A model generated the notes under the pieces. That model searched no databases, had not been told where the DNA came from, and was given only the letters and a program-made list of their open reading frames with translations. The translations under genes were made by a program, and so were the position numbers. 57,720 bases of DNA from Mesorhizobium helmanticense. GTDB taxonomy: Bacteria; Pseudomonadota; Alphaproteobacteria; Rhizobiales; Rhizobiaceae. Location of the stretch: contig NZ_PZJX01000064.1 in assembly GCF_003034915.1 (NCBI RefSeq), positions 1-57,720 on the forward strand, written 5' to 3'. This document shows, piece after piece, positions 46,406 to 56,500 of this stretch (position 1 is the stretch's first letter; each line of letters opens with the position of its first letter).

Positions 46406-47380
46406 ATGAGCGCCGTCCTGCCTTCGAGCGCCTCACTATACGACCGCGTTCGGCGAGTGATCCCACCGATCGAGTGGCCGCTCTTCGTCGAGGACATCGA
46501 CGCGATCCTGGAACTGAAGCGACAGCGCAACGCGGTCATCCTGGCGCACAACTACCAGACGCCGGAGATTTTTCACTGCGTGGCTGACATCGTCGGCGAC
46601 AGCCTGGCGCTGGCCCGCAAGGCAATGACGGTCGATGCCGAAATCATCGTGCTCGCGGGCGTGCATTTTATGGCTGAGACCGCCAAGCTGCTCAACCCGG
46701 ACAAGACCGTGCTCATCCCGGATCTCGGTGCCGGCTGCTCGCTGGCCGAGTCGATCACCGCCGAAGACGTGCGCCTGATGCGGCAGCGTTATCCGAGCGT
46801 TCCAGTGGTGACCTACGTCAACACCTCCGCCGCGGTGAAGGCTGAATCCGACATCTGCTGCACCTCGGGCAACGCGCTTGCAGTCGTTCAATCGCTCGGC
46901 GCGCCGCGCGTGATCATGCTGCCCGACGAATATCTGGCAAAGAACATCGCGGCGCAAACCAAAGTCGAGATCATCGCCTGGAAAGGGCGCTGCGAGGTGC
47001 ATGAACGCTTCACGGCGGCCGACATCCGCGAGCTGCGTGAGGCCCATCCCGGCATCAGCGTACTTGCCCATCCCGAATGTCCGCCTGAAGTGGTCGCGGA
47101 AGCCGACTTCGCCGGCTCGACGGCGGCGATGTCCGACTATGTCGCGCGGCATAGGCCGGCGCGTGTGGTGCTGGTGACGGAATGTTCCATGAGCGACAAC
47201 GTCGCGGTCGAGCATCCGGAAGTAGATTTCGTGCGCCCATGCAATCTGTGCCCGCATATGAAGCGCATCACGCTCGCCAACATCCGGACCGCGCTCGAGG
47301 AGAACCGCCACGTCGTCACGATCGATCCTCATGTCGCTGAACGGGCCCGCTGGGCTGTGGAACGCATGCTCTTTGTATGA
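46406..47380 (+). CDS. nadA: Quinolinate synthase NadA
   Basis: A 324-residue NadA, which condenses iminoaspartate and dihydroxyacetone phosphate to quinolinate using a [4Fe-4S] cluster. Cluster cysteines are in GAGCSLAESI, CCTSGNA and RPCNLCPHM; the substrate segment AHNYQTPEI is present. The ATG at 46406 has a TGGAG site. It overlaps nadB by four bases. Confidence 0.95.
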   Translation: MSAVLPSSASLYDRVRRVIPPIEWPLFVEDIDAILELKRQRNAVILAHNYQTPEIFHCVADIVGDSLALARKAMTVDAEIIVLAGVHFMAETAKLLNPDKTVLIPDLGAGCSLAESITAEDVRLMRQRYPSVPVVTYVNTSAAVKAESDICCTSGNALAVVQSLGAPRVIMLPDEYLAKNIAAQTKVEIIAWKGRCEVHERFTAADIRELREAHPGISVLAHPECPPEVVAEADFAGSTAAMSDYVARHRPARVVLVTECSMSDNVAVEHPEVDFVRPCNLCPHMKRITLANIRTALEENRHVVTIDPHVAERARWAVERMLFV

Positions 47381-48918
47381 CGGCGGACATCCATCACATT
47401 GGCGGAGCGCCGGTCATCATCGGCGCTGGTATCGCCGGGCTCATGACGGCGCTACACTTGGCGCCGCAACCAGTCGTCCTTCTGTCAAGGACCTCGCTCG
47501 GAACCGAAGCCTCGAGCATCCTAGCCCAGGGCGGGCTCGCAGCGAGTCTGGGGGAGGACGACAGCCCCGACTTGCACCTCGCCGATACGCTTGCTGCCGG
47601 CGATGGGCTTTGCGACGAACAAATGGCCAGGAGGGTGGTAGAGACCGTACCTCAAGCCGTCGAGAACCTTATTCGTCTTGGTGCTCCTTTCGACCGGTCG
47701 CTAGACGGGAGGCTACGGCTGGGCCTGGAAGCGGCGCATTCGCGTCGCCGCATCGTGCACGCCGCCGGCGACGCAACTGGCCGCGAGTTGTTTCGGGCGC
47801 TACTCGGCGTGGCGCGGCGAACCCGTTCGATCACGATCATGGAAGGCATGACAGCGCTTCGCTTGGTTGTCGCAGAGGGCAGCATTGTTGGCTTGCTGAC
47901 TGTCCTGCATGGCGCCGTGTTCGCATTGCCCACACGCCGCGTGGTGCTGGCGACCGGTGGTATAGGCGGCCTGTTTTGCGATACAACCAATCCGCTCTCC
48001 TCATTCGGGCACGGCCTGGCGCTGGCAGCCTGTGCTGGAGCGGAACTAGCCGATCTCGAATTCGTGCAATTCCACCCGACGGCCCTCGACATTGCGCGCC
48101 GGCCAATGCCGCTTGTCAGCGAAGCAGTGCGTGGCGAAGGCGCGGTGCTGATCGATGAGCACGGCCATCGCTTCCTGGCAGACACGCCCGGGGCAGAACT
48201 CGCATCGCGCGATGTGGTTGCGCGGGCGATCTCCGATCAGCTCGCCGCCGGGCATGGCGTCTATCTCGATGCCCGACATTGTCTCGGGCAGAAATTCGCA
48301 AGACGCTTTCCGGCAATCGACGCTATTTGCAAGCATGCCGGCATCGATCCGGCGGTGGAACCCATTCCCGTACGGCCCGCTGCTCACTATCACATGGGCG
48401 GCGTGGCCGTTGACGCCGAGGGGCGAACTTCCGTTAGCGGCCTGTGGGCCTGTGGCGAAGTCGCATGCACAGGACTGCATGGCGCCAACCGGCTTGCCAG
48501 CAACTCGCTGACCGAAGCGGTTGCAACCGCCGCCTGGGTGGCTGAAAGCGTCGCGGGTACCTCTGCGGGTTGGCAGTGGCCTAGGCTTCCGGCAACTGTT
48601 CCCATCCGGCCCGACCCTTCACCTATTCGCCCGATTGTGTCCAATGCGCTTGGCATTGTTCGGAATGGGAAATCATTGTGCGACACGGTCGCGACACTGC
48701 TGCCGATCTCTGTTTGCGAGACGGCCGCGGCCGGTCCGGCCCTGGTGGCATTGTTGATGGCGATCGCCGCCCTTCGGCGCGAGGAGAGCCGCGGCTCCCA
48801 CTTTCGATCCGATTTCCCCGGGCGCGATGCCGCCGCCCTCCCCTCACGATTGACGCTCTGCACAGCTTTTGAGAATGCCGTCACGCTCAGATGGCAAGCA
48901 TCCGAACGGAGCCGTTGA
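47377..48918 (+). CDS. nadB: L-aspartate oxidase NadB
   Basis: A 513-residue flavoprotein that oxidises aspartate to iminoaspartate for NadA. The FAD loop is VIIGAGIAGLMTAL; the active-site block EFVQFHPTAL and GGIGG motifs are those of the succinate dehydrogenase/NadB family. The start overlaps the nadA stop. The C-terminus is a little shorter than in E. coli. Confidence 0.95.
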   Translation: MTADIHHIGGAPVIIGAGIAGLMTALHLAPQPVVLLSRTSLGTEASSILAQGGLAASLGEDDSPDLHLADTLAAGDGLCDEQMARRVVETVPQAVENLIRLGAPFDRSLDGRLRLGLEAAHSRRRIVHAAGDATGRELFRALLGVARRTRSITIMEGMTALRLVVAEGSIVGLLTVLHGAVFALPTRRVVLATGGIGGLFCDTTNPLSSFGHGLALAACAGAELADLEFVQFHPTALDIARRPMPLVSEAVRGEGAVLIDEHGHRFLADTPGAELASRDVVARAISDQLAAGHGVYLDARHCLGQKFARRFPAIDAICKHAGIDPAVEPIPVRPAAHYHMGGVAVDAEGRTSVSGLWACGEVACTGLHGANRLASNSLTEAVATAAWVAESVAGTSAGWQWPRLPATVPIRPDPSPIRPIVSNALGIVRNGKSLCDTVATLLPISVCETAAAGPALVALLMAIAALRREESRGSHFRSDFPGRDAAALPSRLTLCTAFENAVTLRWQASERSR

Positions 48919-48919
48919 C

Positions 48920-49801
48920 ATGACTTCACTTGCACCACTTCCCCAGATCATCATGGAGCCCATCGTGCGTTCTGCCCTGCTTGAAGACCTGGGCAGAGCC
49001 GGCGACATCACGAGCGATGCGATCATCCCCGCCGATTGCAAAGCGACGCTGGCGTTGAATGCCCGGCAGGCAGGCGTTGTTGCCGGGCTCGACTTGGTCA
49101 TGTTTGCCTTCCTGCTGGTCGATCCCGGGATCAGCATCCAGCTGCGGTGTCCTGAGGGCGGAAAGGTTTCGGCCGGCCAGACCATCGCGATCGTAAACGG
49201 GCCGGCGCGCAGCCTGCTGACGGCGGAGCGGACTGCGCTCAATTTCTTATGCAAACTCAGCGGCATCGCGACGGCAACGGCTACGCTCGTAAACGCGGTG
49301 AGGGGCCATAACGCAAAAATCGTGTGCACACGCAAAACGACGCCCGGCCTGCGTGTCCTGGAAAAGTATGCGGTACGAGCGGGCGGCGGTGCCAATCACC
49401 GCTTCGCGCTCGACGACGCCGTGCTGATCAAGGACAACCACATCGCCATTGCCGGCGATATCCGCACCGCAATCGAGCGGGCGCGCAGCGCCATCGGTCA
49501 CATGGTCAAGATCGAGGTCGAGGTCGACAGGCTGGACCAGTTGGAAATGGCGCTGGCAGCGGGTGTCGACGCCGTGCTCCTCGACAACATGTCGGTCGAG
49601 GACCTTACGCAGGCTGTGGCTATGGTCGGTGGCCGCGCGATCACCGAGGCTTCGGGCCGGGTGACGCGGGCGAGCGCCCCGGCAATTGCGGCGACAGGCG
49701 TCGACCTCATATCGGTCGGCTGGCTTACCCACAGCGCGCCCATCCTCGACATTGGTCTCGACATGCCGGCCGACCGAAATTGCAACAGGCATCTGAACTG
49801 A
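48920..49801 (+). CDS. nadC: Quinolinate phosphoribosyltransferase NadC
   Basis: A 293-residue NadC that turns quinolinate and PRPP into nicotinate mononucleotide. Family blocks are EDLGRAGDITSDA, TRKTTPGLRVLEKYAV, GGGANHRFALDDAVLIKDNH and VDAVLLDNMS. The ATG at 48920 lies directly after the nadB stop. It ends the nadABC operon. Confidence 0.95.
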   Translation: MTSLAPLPQIIMEPIVRSALLEDLGRAGDITSDAIIPADCKATLALNARQAGVVAGLDLVMFAFLLVDPGISIQLRCPEGGKVSAGQTIAIVNGPARSLLTAERTALNFLCKLSGIATATATLVNAVRGHNAKIVCTRKTTPGLRVLEKYAVRAGGGANHRFALDDAVLIKDNHIAIAGDIRTAIERARSAIGHMVKIEVEVDRLDQLEMALAAGVDAVLLDNMSVEDLTQAVAMVGGRAITEASGRVTRASAPAIAATGVDLISVGWLTHSAPILDIGLDMPADRNCNRHLN

Positions 49802-49811
49802 TGGAGAGGAC

Positions 49812-50159
49812 ATGAACCGGGATCGCAGGAACTCCTTTGGTCGCAGGCTAACCTGCGTCAGCACGTCCCCGGTTCCACCAACAGCCGACGCAAGCCTTCT
49901 CGGCGCCAGGCGACACGCTTCAACAACGGAGGCGGGAGGGACGGACCAGCAAGGCACAGAAAGCCGCGTCGCAGCCCTTGGCGTCATCATCTGCCGACTC
50001 GACGAGATGCGCCAGTTGGCGGCCTCTCACGGGCTGGAACTTCTGAGTTATCTGCTGGACGTCGCCTTCACCGAATCCTGCGACGCGATCAGAAAGGAGC
50101 ATTCCTGTGCTCAGAGTAAAATAACGGAAACCGTAATCCCCACGGATGACGTGAGTTGA
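49812..50159 (+). CDS. Small protein of unknown function between nadC and bioB
   Basis: A 115-residue frame with a good ribosome site (GGAGAGGAC) before ATG 49812. The C-terminal half, LGVIICRLDEMRQLAASHGL followed by ELLSYLLDVAFTE, looks like a structured helical domain; the N-terminal 50 residues look disordered. It lies 10 bp after nadC, so it is probably on the same transcript. I recognise no family with a known function. Confidence 0.6.
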   Translation: MNRDRRNSFGRRLTCVSTSPVPPTADASLLGARRHASTTEAGGTDQQGTESRVAALGVIICRLDEMRQLAASHGLELLSYLLDVAFTESCDAIRKEHSCAQSKITETVIPTDDVS

Positions 50160-50299
50160 GCCTGCGGGCAGCAGTTGGAGAGTCCGCTCAAGAGCGCCAC
50201 CAGTCGCGTTTCGAGACTTCCCGCTGGCATGCGCCTTGTCTTCAGCATCCACTGCAACGCTCCAGGTCAAGGACGGCAGATTATGGAGAACAAGACCTT

Positions 50300-51295
50300 A
50301 TGAACGAACTCTGCCCAGACCTGACCTCGGATCCAATCGGTTGGGCGCTTCCCCCTTGGACGCGAGCGGAAGCCCAAGCGCTCCACGACGCGCCATTCAA
50401 CGACCTTTTGTTTCAGGCGCAGACCGTTCACCGGCAGAATTTCGATCCCAACAAGGTCCAGCTGAGCCGGCTTCTCAGCATCAAGACCGGCGGATGCCCG
50501 GAGGATTGCGGCTATTGCAGCCAATCGGCACATCACGAAAGCGGGTTGAAGGCGTCAAAGCTGATGGAGGTCCGGCGCGTCATCGCCGAGGCGACCAAGG
50601 CACGCGATGCCGGCGCCACCCGCTATTGCATGGGCGCGGCCTGGCGAAACCCGAAGGCGCGCGACATGGACGCGGTGGTGGCGATGGTCGAGGGTGTCAA
50701 GGCACTCGGCATGGAGACCTGCATGACGCTCGGCATGCTCGATCTTGAGCAGGCCGCTCGTCTGAAACAGGCCGGTCTCGACTACTACAACCACAACATC
50801 GACACCTCCGAGCGCTATTACTCAGAGATCATATCGACCCGGACATTTGCCGACCGGCTGGACACGCTGGCCAATGTCCGCGACAGCGGCATCAAGGTCT
50901 GCTGCGGCGGCATCGTCGGCATGGGCGAAGAACCGGTGGACCGGATCGACATGCTGGTGACGCTGGCCAATCTGCCGGAGCACCCGGAAAGCGTGCCGAT
51001 CAACATGCTCATCCCGATCGAGGGCACCCCGCTTGCCGAGGCTAAACCCATCGAGCCGATCGAATTCGTGCGCGTCATCGCGCTGGCGCGCATCATGATG
51101 CCGAAATCGCATGTCCGACTCTCCGCCGGCCGCACCGCCATGACCGATGAAATGCAGGCGCTGTGCTTTTTTGCCGGCGCCAACTCGATCTTCGTCGGCG
51201 ACACACTGCTGACGGCGGACAATCCCGGCGAAGACAAGGATACTCTGCTGTTCCAGCGTCTCGGCATCGAGCCGATGGAAATCGGCACGCAATGA
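50300..51295 (+). CDS. bioB: Biotin synthase BioB
   Basis: A 331-residue radical SAM biotin synthase with the cluster motif CPEDCGYC and the second-cluster residues in the barrel (MGAAWRNPK, YNHNIDTSERYY). It makes biotin from dethiobiotin. The ATG at 50300 is followed without gaps by bioF, D, A and Z, each start overlapping the previous stop. Confidence 0.95.
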   Translation: MNELCPDLTSDPIGWALPPWTRAEAQALHDAPFNDLLFQAQTVHRQNFDPNKVQLSRLLSIKTGGCPEDCGYCSQSAHHESGLKASKLMEVRRVIAEATKARDAGATRYCMGAAWRNPKARDMDAVVAMVEGVKALGMETCMTLGMLDLEQAARLKQAGLDYYNHNIDTSERYYSEIISTRTFADRLDTLANVRDSGIKVCCGGIVGMGEEPVDRIDMLVTLANLPEHPESVPINMLIPIEGTPLAEAKPIEPIEFVRVIALARIMMPKSHVRLSAGRTAMTDEMQALCFFAGANSIFVGDTLLTADNPGEDKDTLLFQRLGIEPMEIGTQ

Positions 51296-52431
51296 ACGAG
51301 GCACTTCTTGCCCGGTATGACGCGTCCTTGCGCGGACTGGCGCGCAAGGACCGGCTGCGCACAATTGCACCGCGCGCCGGGCTCGACTTCTCGTCGAACG
51401 ACTATCTCGGGCTTGCCGCCTCCAAAAGACTTGGCGAAGCGGTGGCGGCGGCGATTGCGCGGGGGACGCCGGTCGGCGCGACCGGATCGCGGTTGTTAAG
51501 GGGCAACTCACCGGAGCACGAGGCCCTGGAGGCAGACGCCGCGGCGTTCTTCGGCGCCGAACGCGCGCTGTTCTTCGGCAGCGGCTATATCGCCAACTTC
51601 GCTCTGCTGACGACGCTGCCGCAAAAGGGCGACCTCTTGATCCTCGACGAGCTTGCTCATGCCAGCATGCATGAGGGGGCCCGCGCTGGCCGCGCCGAGT
51701 TCAAGCTCGCCGCGCATAACGACATCGATGCTGTCGAGGATGCGATCACCCGCTGGCGCGCCGAAGGCGGCATGGGCCGCATCTGGATCGCGGTCGAAAG
51801 CCTCTACAGCATGGATGGCGACCGCGCCCCGATGGCGCGCCTTATCGCGCTTGCCGATCGGCACGAGGCATTCCTCGTCGTAGACGAGGCGCATGCCACC
51901 GGCATCTGGGGACCGGACGGCCGCGGGCTGGCCGCCGCTTTCGAGGGCCGCGACAACATTGTCGCACTTCACACATGCGGCAAGGCGCTCGGCGCGTCCG
52001 GCGCACTCGTCACCGGGCCGGGAACGCTATGCGACTATCTCGTCAACCGCTGCCGGCCATTCATCTACGCCACCGCGCCGTCGCCTCTGGTGGCGGTGGC
52101 AGTGCGCGAAGCGCTGGCCATGCTATCCGACGAGCCCCAACGCCGTGTCCAGCTGCAGGAGTGCGTAGCCTTCGCGGGCCGCCAATTGGCCGAGCGCTGC
52201 GGCGTGAAGCCCAGCGGCTCGCAGATCCAGCCCTTTGTCATCGGCGACAACAGGCGCACGATGGCGGTGGCGGCGGCGCTGCAGACGCGCGGCTTCGACA
52301 TACGCGGCATTCGTCCGCCGACCGTACCCGAGGGCACATCGCGACTGCGCATTTCGCTGACGCTCAACGTCGACGAAGCCGACATTTCCGCCATGGTCGA
52401 GGCGCTCGTCGAGGTGCTGGCCTCGACATGA
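51292..52431 (+). CDS. bioF: 8-amino-7-oxononanoate synthase BioF
   Basis: A 379-residue PLP enzyme joining alanine and pimeloyl-CoA. DFSSNDYLGLA at the N-terminus, the VDEAHATG segment and HTCGKALGASGA with the PLP lysine are present. It overlaps bioB by four bases. Confidence 0.94.
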   Translation: MNEALLARYDASLRGLARKDRLRTIAPRAGLDFSSNDYLGLAASKRLGEAVAAAIARGTPVGATGSRLLRGNSPEHEALEADAAAFFGAERALFFGSGYIANFALLTTLPQKGDLLILDELAHASMHEGARAGRAEFKLAAHNDIDAVEDAITRWRAEGGMGRIWIAVESLYSMDGDRAPMARLIALADRHEAFLVVDEAHATGIWGPDGRGLAAAFEGRDNIVALHTCGKALGASGALVTGPGTLCDYLVNRCRPFIYATAPSPLVAVAVREALAMLSDEPQRRVQLQECVAFAGRQLAERCGVKPSGSQIQPFVIGDNRRTMAVAAALQTRGFDIRGIRPPTVPEGTSRLRISLTLNVDEADISAMVEALVEVLAST

Positions 52432-53063
52432 CCAAGCGCATCGTCATCACCGGAACAGATACCGGAATCGGCAAGACGGTGTTTTCGGCGGGATTGGCCG
52501 GCTTCCTCAACGGCTTCTACTGGAAGCCGGTGCAGTCGGGCCTCGACGGCGAGACCGACAGCGAGGTTGTTGCGCGGCTTGCCGGCCTTCCGCCGGGGCG
52601 CGTGCTGCCGGAAGTGTATCGCCTGAAGGAGCCGCTGTCGCCGCATCGTTCGGCCGAACTCGATGGCGTCGCGATAGACGTGGCAAGGCTCTCGCTTCCG
52701 GACTTGCCGGGTCCGATCGTCATCGAAGGTGCCGGGGGACTGATGGTGCCGCTCAACCGGCGGACCAAGTTCATCGACATATTCGCTCAGTGGCGGGTGC
52801 CGGTCATCCTGTGCGCCCGTACCAAGCTCGGCACCATCAATCACACCTTGTTGTCGATCGAGGCCCTGCGGGTTCGCTCGATCCCGCTCGTCGGCATCGC
52901 CTTCATCGGCGATGAAGTGGCCGATACGCAAAGGACAATCGTGGAATTCAGCGGCATACGCCAGCTTGGCAGGCTGCCGCTGCTCGATCCGCTGACGAGT
53001 GAGACGCTGAGGGAAGCGATGGTTGCCGGCTTCGACCTCGCAGCGATCGCAGGAGGCGAGTGA
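52428..53063 (+). CDS. bioD: Dethiobiotin synthetase BioD
   Basis: A 211-residue P-loop enzyme (ITGTDTGIGKTVFSAGL) with YWKPVQSG and VIEGAGGLMVPL, the BioD hallmarks. It overlaps bioF by four bases and shares one base with bioA. Confidence 0.94.
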   Translation: MTKRIVITGTDTGIGKTVFSAGLAGFLNGFYWKPVQSGLDGETDSEVVARLAGLPPGRVLPEVYRLKEPLSPHRSAELDGVAIDVARLSLPDLPGPIVIEGAGGLMVPLNRRTKFIDIFAQWRVPVILCARTKLGTINHTLLSIEALRVRSIPLVGIAFIGDEVADTQRTIVEFSGIRQLGRLPLLDPLTSETLREAMVAGFDLAAIAGGE

Positions 53064-54328
53064 TGTCGCAGTCTCAAGTCTGGCATCCGTTCACCCAGCA
53101 CGCGCTCGAGCCGGCTATCCCTGAAATCGTCAGGACGGAAAGCGCCTATCTCTACAAGGCTGACGGCACACGTATCCTGGACGCCATTTCGTCCTGGTGG
53201 GTCGTCACGCATGGCCACCGCCATCCCCGCATCATCAGGGCCATCGAGACGACCGCGTCGAGCCTCGACCAGATCATCTTCGCGGGCTTCACCCACGAGC
53301 CAGCCGAACGCTTGGCCAGGGCGCTTGTCGGGCTCGCTCCCACCGGTCTCGACTGGGTGTTTTATTCCGACAGCGGCTCGACCTCAGTCGAAGTCGCGCT
53401 GAAGATGGCGCTCGGCTATTTCCGCAACATCGGCGCGCCGCGCTCGCGCATCGTCGTCATGGAGCACAGCTATCATGGCGACACCATCGGCACGATGAGC
53501 GTCGGCGCCCGAGGCGTGTTCAACGCCGCCTACGAGCCCTTGCTGTTCGAGGTCGACACAATCCCCTTCCCGGCCTCCGGGCGCGAGCAGGAAACGCTGG
53601 ATCGTTTCGAGGCCGTCAGCCGTGACCGGCGCGTGGCCGCGCTGATCGTCGAGCCGCTCGTGCTTGGCGCCGGCGGCATGCTGATGTATCCGGCCTCGGT
53701 TCTCACCGAATTGAAGAAGATCGCAGAAACCTCCGGCACTCTGCTGATCGCCGACGAGGTGATGACCGGCTGGGGGCGCACCGGGACCATGTTCGCCTGC
53801 GAGCAGGCGTCCATATCTCCTGATATCATGTGCACCTCGAAGGGCTTGACCGGCGGTGCCATCCCGCTGGCCGCCACACTTGCCACCGATGCCATCTTCC
53901 AGGCCCATTATTCCGAGGACCGCACGAAGACGTTCTTCCACTCGAGTTCCTACACCGCCAATCCGATTGCCTGCGCGGCAGCACTTGCCAATGTCGAGAT
54001 CTGGCGCGACGAGCCGGTGGCCGAACGGATCGCGACCTTGAGCGCGAAGCAGGCCGCCGGGCTGCAACGCTTCCGGGACAATCCATATTTCACCGACTGC
54101 CGGGCGACCGGCACGATCGCGGCACTCGATCTGCGCACCGGCTCAGCCGGCTATCTGGCCGAGATCGGGCCGAAGCTCCGCGCCTTCTTCCTCGAGCGCG
54201 GCCTGCTAGTGCGCCCGCTCGGCAATGTCCTCTATCTTCTGCCGCCCTATTGCATCATCGGCGAGGAATTGGACGGGCTCCATGACGCCATCGAGGAGGC
54301 CGGCGAACGCTTCGGCACAAAGCCATGA
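53063..54328 (+). CDS. bioA: Adenosylmethionine-8-amino-7-oxononanoate aminotransferase BioA
   Basis: A 421-residue class III aminotransferase. VWHPFTQ at the N-terminus, SSWWVVTHGH, the VMTGWGRTG segment and CTSKGLTGG with the PLP lysine identify BioA. The start at 53063 shares a base with the bioD stop. Confidence 0.94.
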   Translation: MSQSQVWHPFTQHALEPAIPEIVRTESAYLYKADGTRILDAISSWWVVTHGHRHPRIIRAIETTASSLDQIIFAGFTHEPAERLARALVGLAPTGLDWVFYSDSGSTSVEVALKMALGYFRNIGAPRSRIVVMEHSYHGDTIGTMSVGARGVFNAAYEPLLFEVDTIPFPASGREQETLDRFEAVSRDRRVAALIVEPLVLGAGGMLMYPASVLTELKKIAETSGTLLIADEVMTGWGRTGTMFACEQASISPDIMCTSKGLTGGAIPLAATLATDAIFQAHYSEDRTKTFFHSSSYTANPIACAAALANVEIWRDEPVAERIATLSAKQAAGLQRFRDNPYFTDCRATGTIAALDLRTGSAGYLAEIGPKLRAFFLERGLLVRPLGNVLYLLPPYCIIGEELDGLHDAIEEAGERFGTKP

Positions 54329-55308
54329 GCCGATCGTCGCGCGTCCTCGGGTTTGGTCATCATGCGCCGTCGCGCAAGGTCGAGAACCCGGAAATCGAAA
54401 ACCGTCTCGGGCTAGAACCCGGCTGGATCGAGCGGCGCACCGGGATACGCTCGCGCTTCTGGGCAACGGACCAAGACACGCTGTCTGGTCTTGCCACGCA
54501 GGCTGGCGACATGGCGCTGGCGAACGCCGGTATTGACCGCAGCGACATAGGGCTGCTGTTGCTTGCCACCTCGACGCCCGACCACCTTCTGCCGCCCAGT
54601 GCACCCTTGGTCGCGCACAAGCTCGGCCTTGGCCGCGCAGGCGCGGTCGATCTAACCGGCGCCTGCGCCGGCTTCATCTATGCGCTGATGTTCGCGGACG
54701 GGTTCACCCGCCTGCACGGCAAACCAGCGCTGGTCATCGCCGCCAACATCCTCAGCCGCCGCATCAATCCAGACGAGCGCGCGAGCTCAGTCCTTTTCGC
54801 CGATGCCGCCGGCGCCCTGGTGATTGGTGCGTGCGAGAACCCTGATCTAGGTATTCTCGGCGCTTCGGTGGATTCGGACGGCTCGCGCTACGGGCTGATC
54901 CAGATCCCGGCCGGCGGAAGCAGCATCCCATTCCATGACGATCTGGATCTCGGGCAAACTCGGATGACGATGACCGACGGACGCGAAGTGTTCGCCAAAG
55001 CTGTTGAGATGATGACCGATTGCTCTACAAGCGCGCTTGCCGTTGCCGGAGTGCGACCACAGGACATCGATCGGTTTGTGCCGCACCAGGCCAATGCCCG
55101 CATTTTCGATGCGGTCGGGCAAAACCTCGGCATCGCCGATGAAGCGATCGTCAAGACGATCGCCGAGTATGGCAACTCTTCCGCCGCGACGATCCCGCTC
55201 TCGCTGTCGCTCGCCCATCGGGCGGCGCCGTTCCGGCCGGGGGAGAAGGTTCTTCTGGCGGCCGCGGGTGCGGGTCTTAGCGGCGGTGCGATCGTCGTTG
55301 GAATTTAG
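54325..55308 (+). CDS. bioZ: BioZ, KAS III-like enzyme for the biotin pimeloyl precursor
   Basis: A 327-residue FabH-like condensing enzyme. The active-site Cys114 (DLTGACAGF), His (VPHQANARI) and Asn (GNSSAATIP) are all in place. BioZ was first described on the R7A symbiosis island as part of bioBFDAZ, supplying the pimeloyl thioester. It overlaps bioA by four bases. Confidence 0.93.
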   Translation: MSRSSRVLGFGHHAPSRKVENPEIENRLGLEPGWIERRTGIRSRFWATDQDTLSGLATQAGDMALANAGIDRSDIGLLLLATSTPDHLLPPSAPLVAHKLGLGRAGAVDLTGACAGFIYALMFADGFTRLHGKPALVIAANILSRRINPDERASSVLFADAAGALVIGACENPDLGILGASVDSDGSRYGLIQIPAGGSSIPFHDDLDLGQTRMTMTDGREVFAKAVEMMTDCSTSALAVAGVRPQDIDRFVPHQANARIFDAVGQNLGIADEAIVKTIAEYGNSSAATIPLSLSLAHRAAPFRPGEKVLLAAAGAGLSGGAIVVGI

Positions 55309-55366
55309 CCGCGCGAACCGAACTGCCAAGACTGACCTTGAACGATGAATACAGGGACAACGACCA

Positions 55367-55819
55367 ATGCGAAAACTAGTCGCCGGCAAGCTGCACGGCA
55401 TCCACGTCACCGAAGCGAACCTCAACTACCATGGTTCGATAACGCTCGACCCCGACCACTGCGAGGCAGCCGGGATCCTGCCGATGGAATTCGTGGAGAT
55501 ATGGAACAAGAATTCCGGTGCGCGGACTTCGACCTATGTCATCCTCGGCGAGCGCGGTTCACGGTGCTGCATCCTCAACGGAGCGGCGGCTCGCACCTGT
55601 CAGCCCGACGACCCAATTATCGTCTGCAACTCCATCTACCTGGACGAAGCGCATATCACCTCGCTGAAGCCGCGCATCGTCACGTTCGACCAGGATAACT
55701 ACATACTCGACCGCCTGAGCTACTCCGTCGATCTTGACACAGACGGCCGTTACAGTTTCTCGATCCTTGATGAGGCGAATGAAGCTTTGGCAATTCCAGC
55801 CTTGGTTTCCGGGGCGTGA
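55367..55819 (+). CDS. panD: Aspartate 1-decarboxylase PanD
   Basis: A 150-residue pyruvoyl enzyme making beta-alanine for pantothenate. Self-cleavage would be at G23-S24 in YHGSITLD, and K8 is the conserved N-terminal lysine. The C-terminal 25 residues or so go beyond the E. coli length. It follows bioZ by 58 bp. Confidence 0.9.
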   Translation: MRKLVAGKLHGIHVTEANLNYHGSITLDPDHCEAAGILPMEFVEIWNKNSGARTSTYVILGERGSRCCILNGAAARTCQPDDPIIVCNSIYLDEAHITSLKPRIVTFDQDNYILDRLSYSVDLDTDGRYSFSILDEANEALAIPALVSGA

Positions 55820-56254
55820 GCCGCGCTCCGCAGATGTGCGAGCCTCGGCACTGAAGAGCGTCTGGTCTAAGACTCGACGAAGTTGCTGAAAAAGGCCGAT
55901 GCCCACTGCGCCTTGGGCACCGTGGGCCTTCGTGGGATGGCGCAATGTCTCGCAGCTGCTGATCCGCGAACAGCGGTTTGCATGTCTGACCCTTGTCTCA
56001 GGTTACTTGCGGTGGCGGCTTGCAAATTCTTTCTGCTTTCTCAAGCGCCGCGGCTGGGTCCTTGACGACCTGGCTTTTCATGATCTTTGCCGCCGTGTCG
56101 ATCAAGCAGGCCACCGTCTTCCGCATCGGCAGCGGTGCCAACCATCATCGCGAATATGGCTAGCCGAACGGCCGCAAGCAGCATTGAGGTGGGCCTTCGG
56201 CAAAGTGTTTCCCGCCGGCGCCAAGGCTCGCCAGCCATCCGACGCCTGATCGCG
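55820..56254. other. Decayed stretch after panD
   Basis: Short overlapping frames on both strands with no motif I recognise. It is probably remnant DNA. Confidence 0.45.
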
Positions 56255-56500
56255 TTACATATCAGGTTCGTCGATCGGTGGCTTGGCAGCAAGACCGAGC
56301 CTGGCTCGTTGGCCATCGGCGTAATTTTCGGCGGGAAACTGTGTCTTGAACCGAAGAACTGTCAGTTTGCCGTCCTCGACAATATGAACAACCCATCCCC
56401 CACTACAACGCTTGACCCGCACGTCATTAGGTTCGCCAGCACATTGCTGCCCCTCATTTTCGTTGCCCTTGGGCTGCGACTGGAAGTCGTTCCCGCACAT
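56255..56500 (-). CDS. Small conserved-looking protein downstream of a nod box
   Basis: An 81-residue frame starting MCGNDFQSQPKGNENEG at 56500. Its core GGWVVHIVEDGKLTVLRFKT and the segment AENYADGQRARLGL look like a folded small domain, and I recall similar small proteins in rhizobial genomes. The open frame extends upstream to 56593. It is the first gene downstream of the nod box at 56782-56830 on the same strand. The function is unknown. Confidence 0.55.
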   Translation of the reverse strand: MCGNDFQSQPKGNENEGQQCAGEPNDVRVKRCSGGWVVHIVEDGKLTVLRFKTQFPAENYADGQRARLGLAAKPPIDEPDM

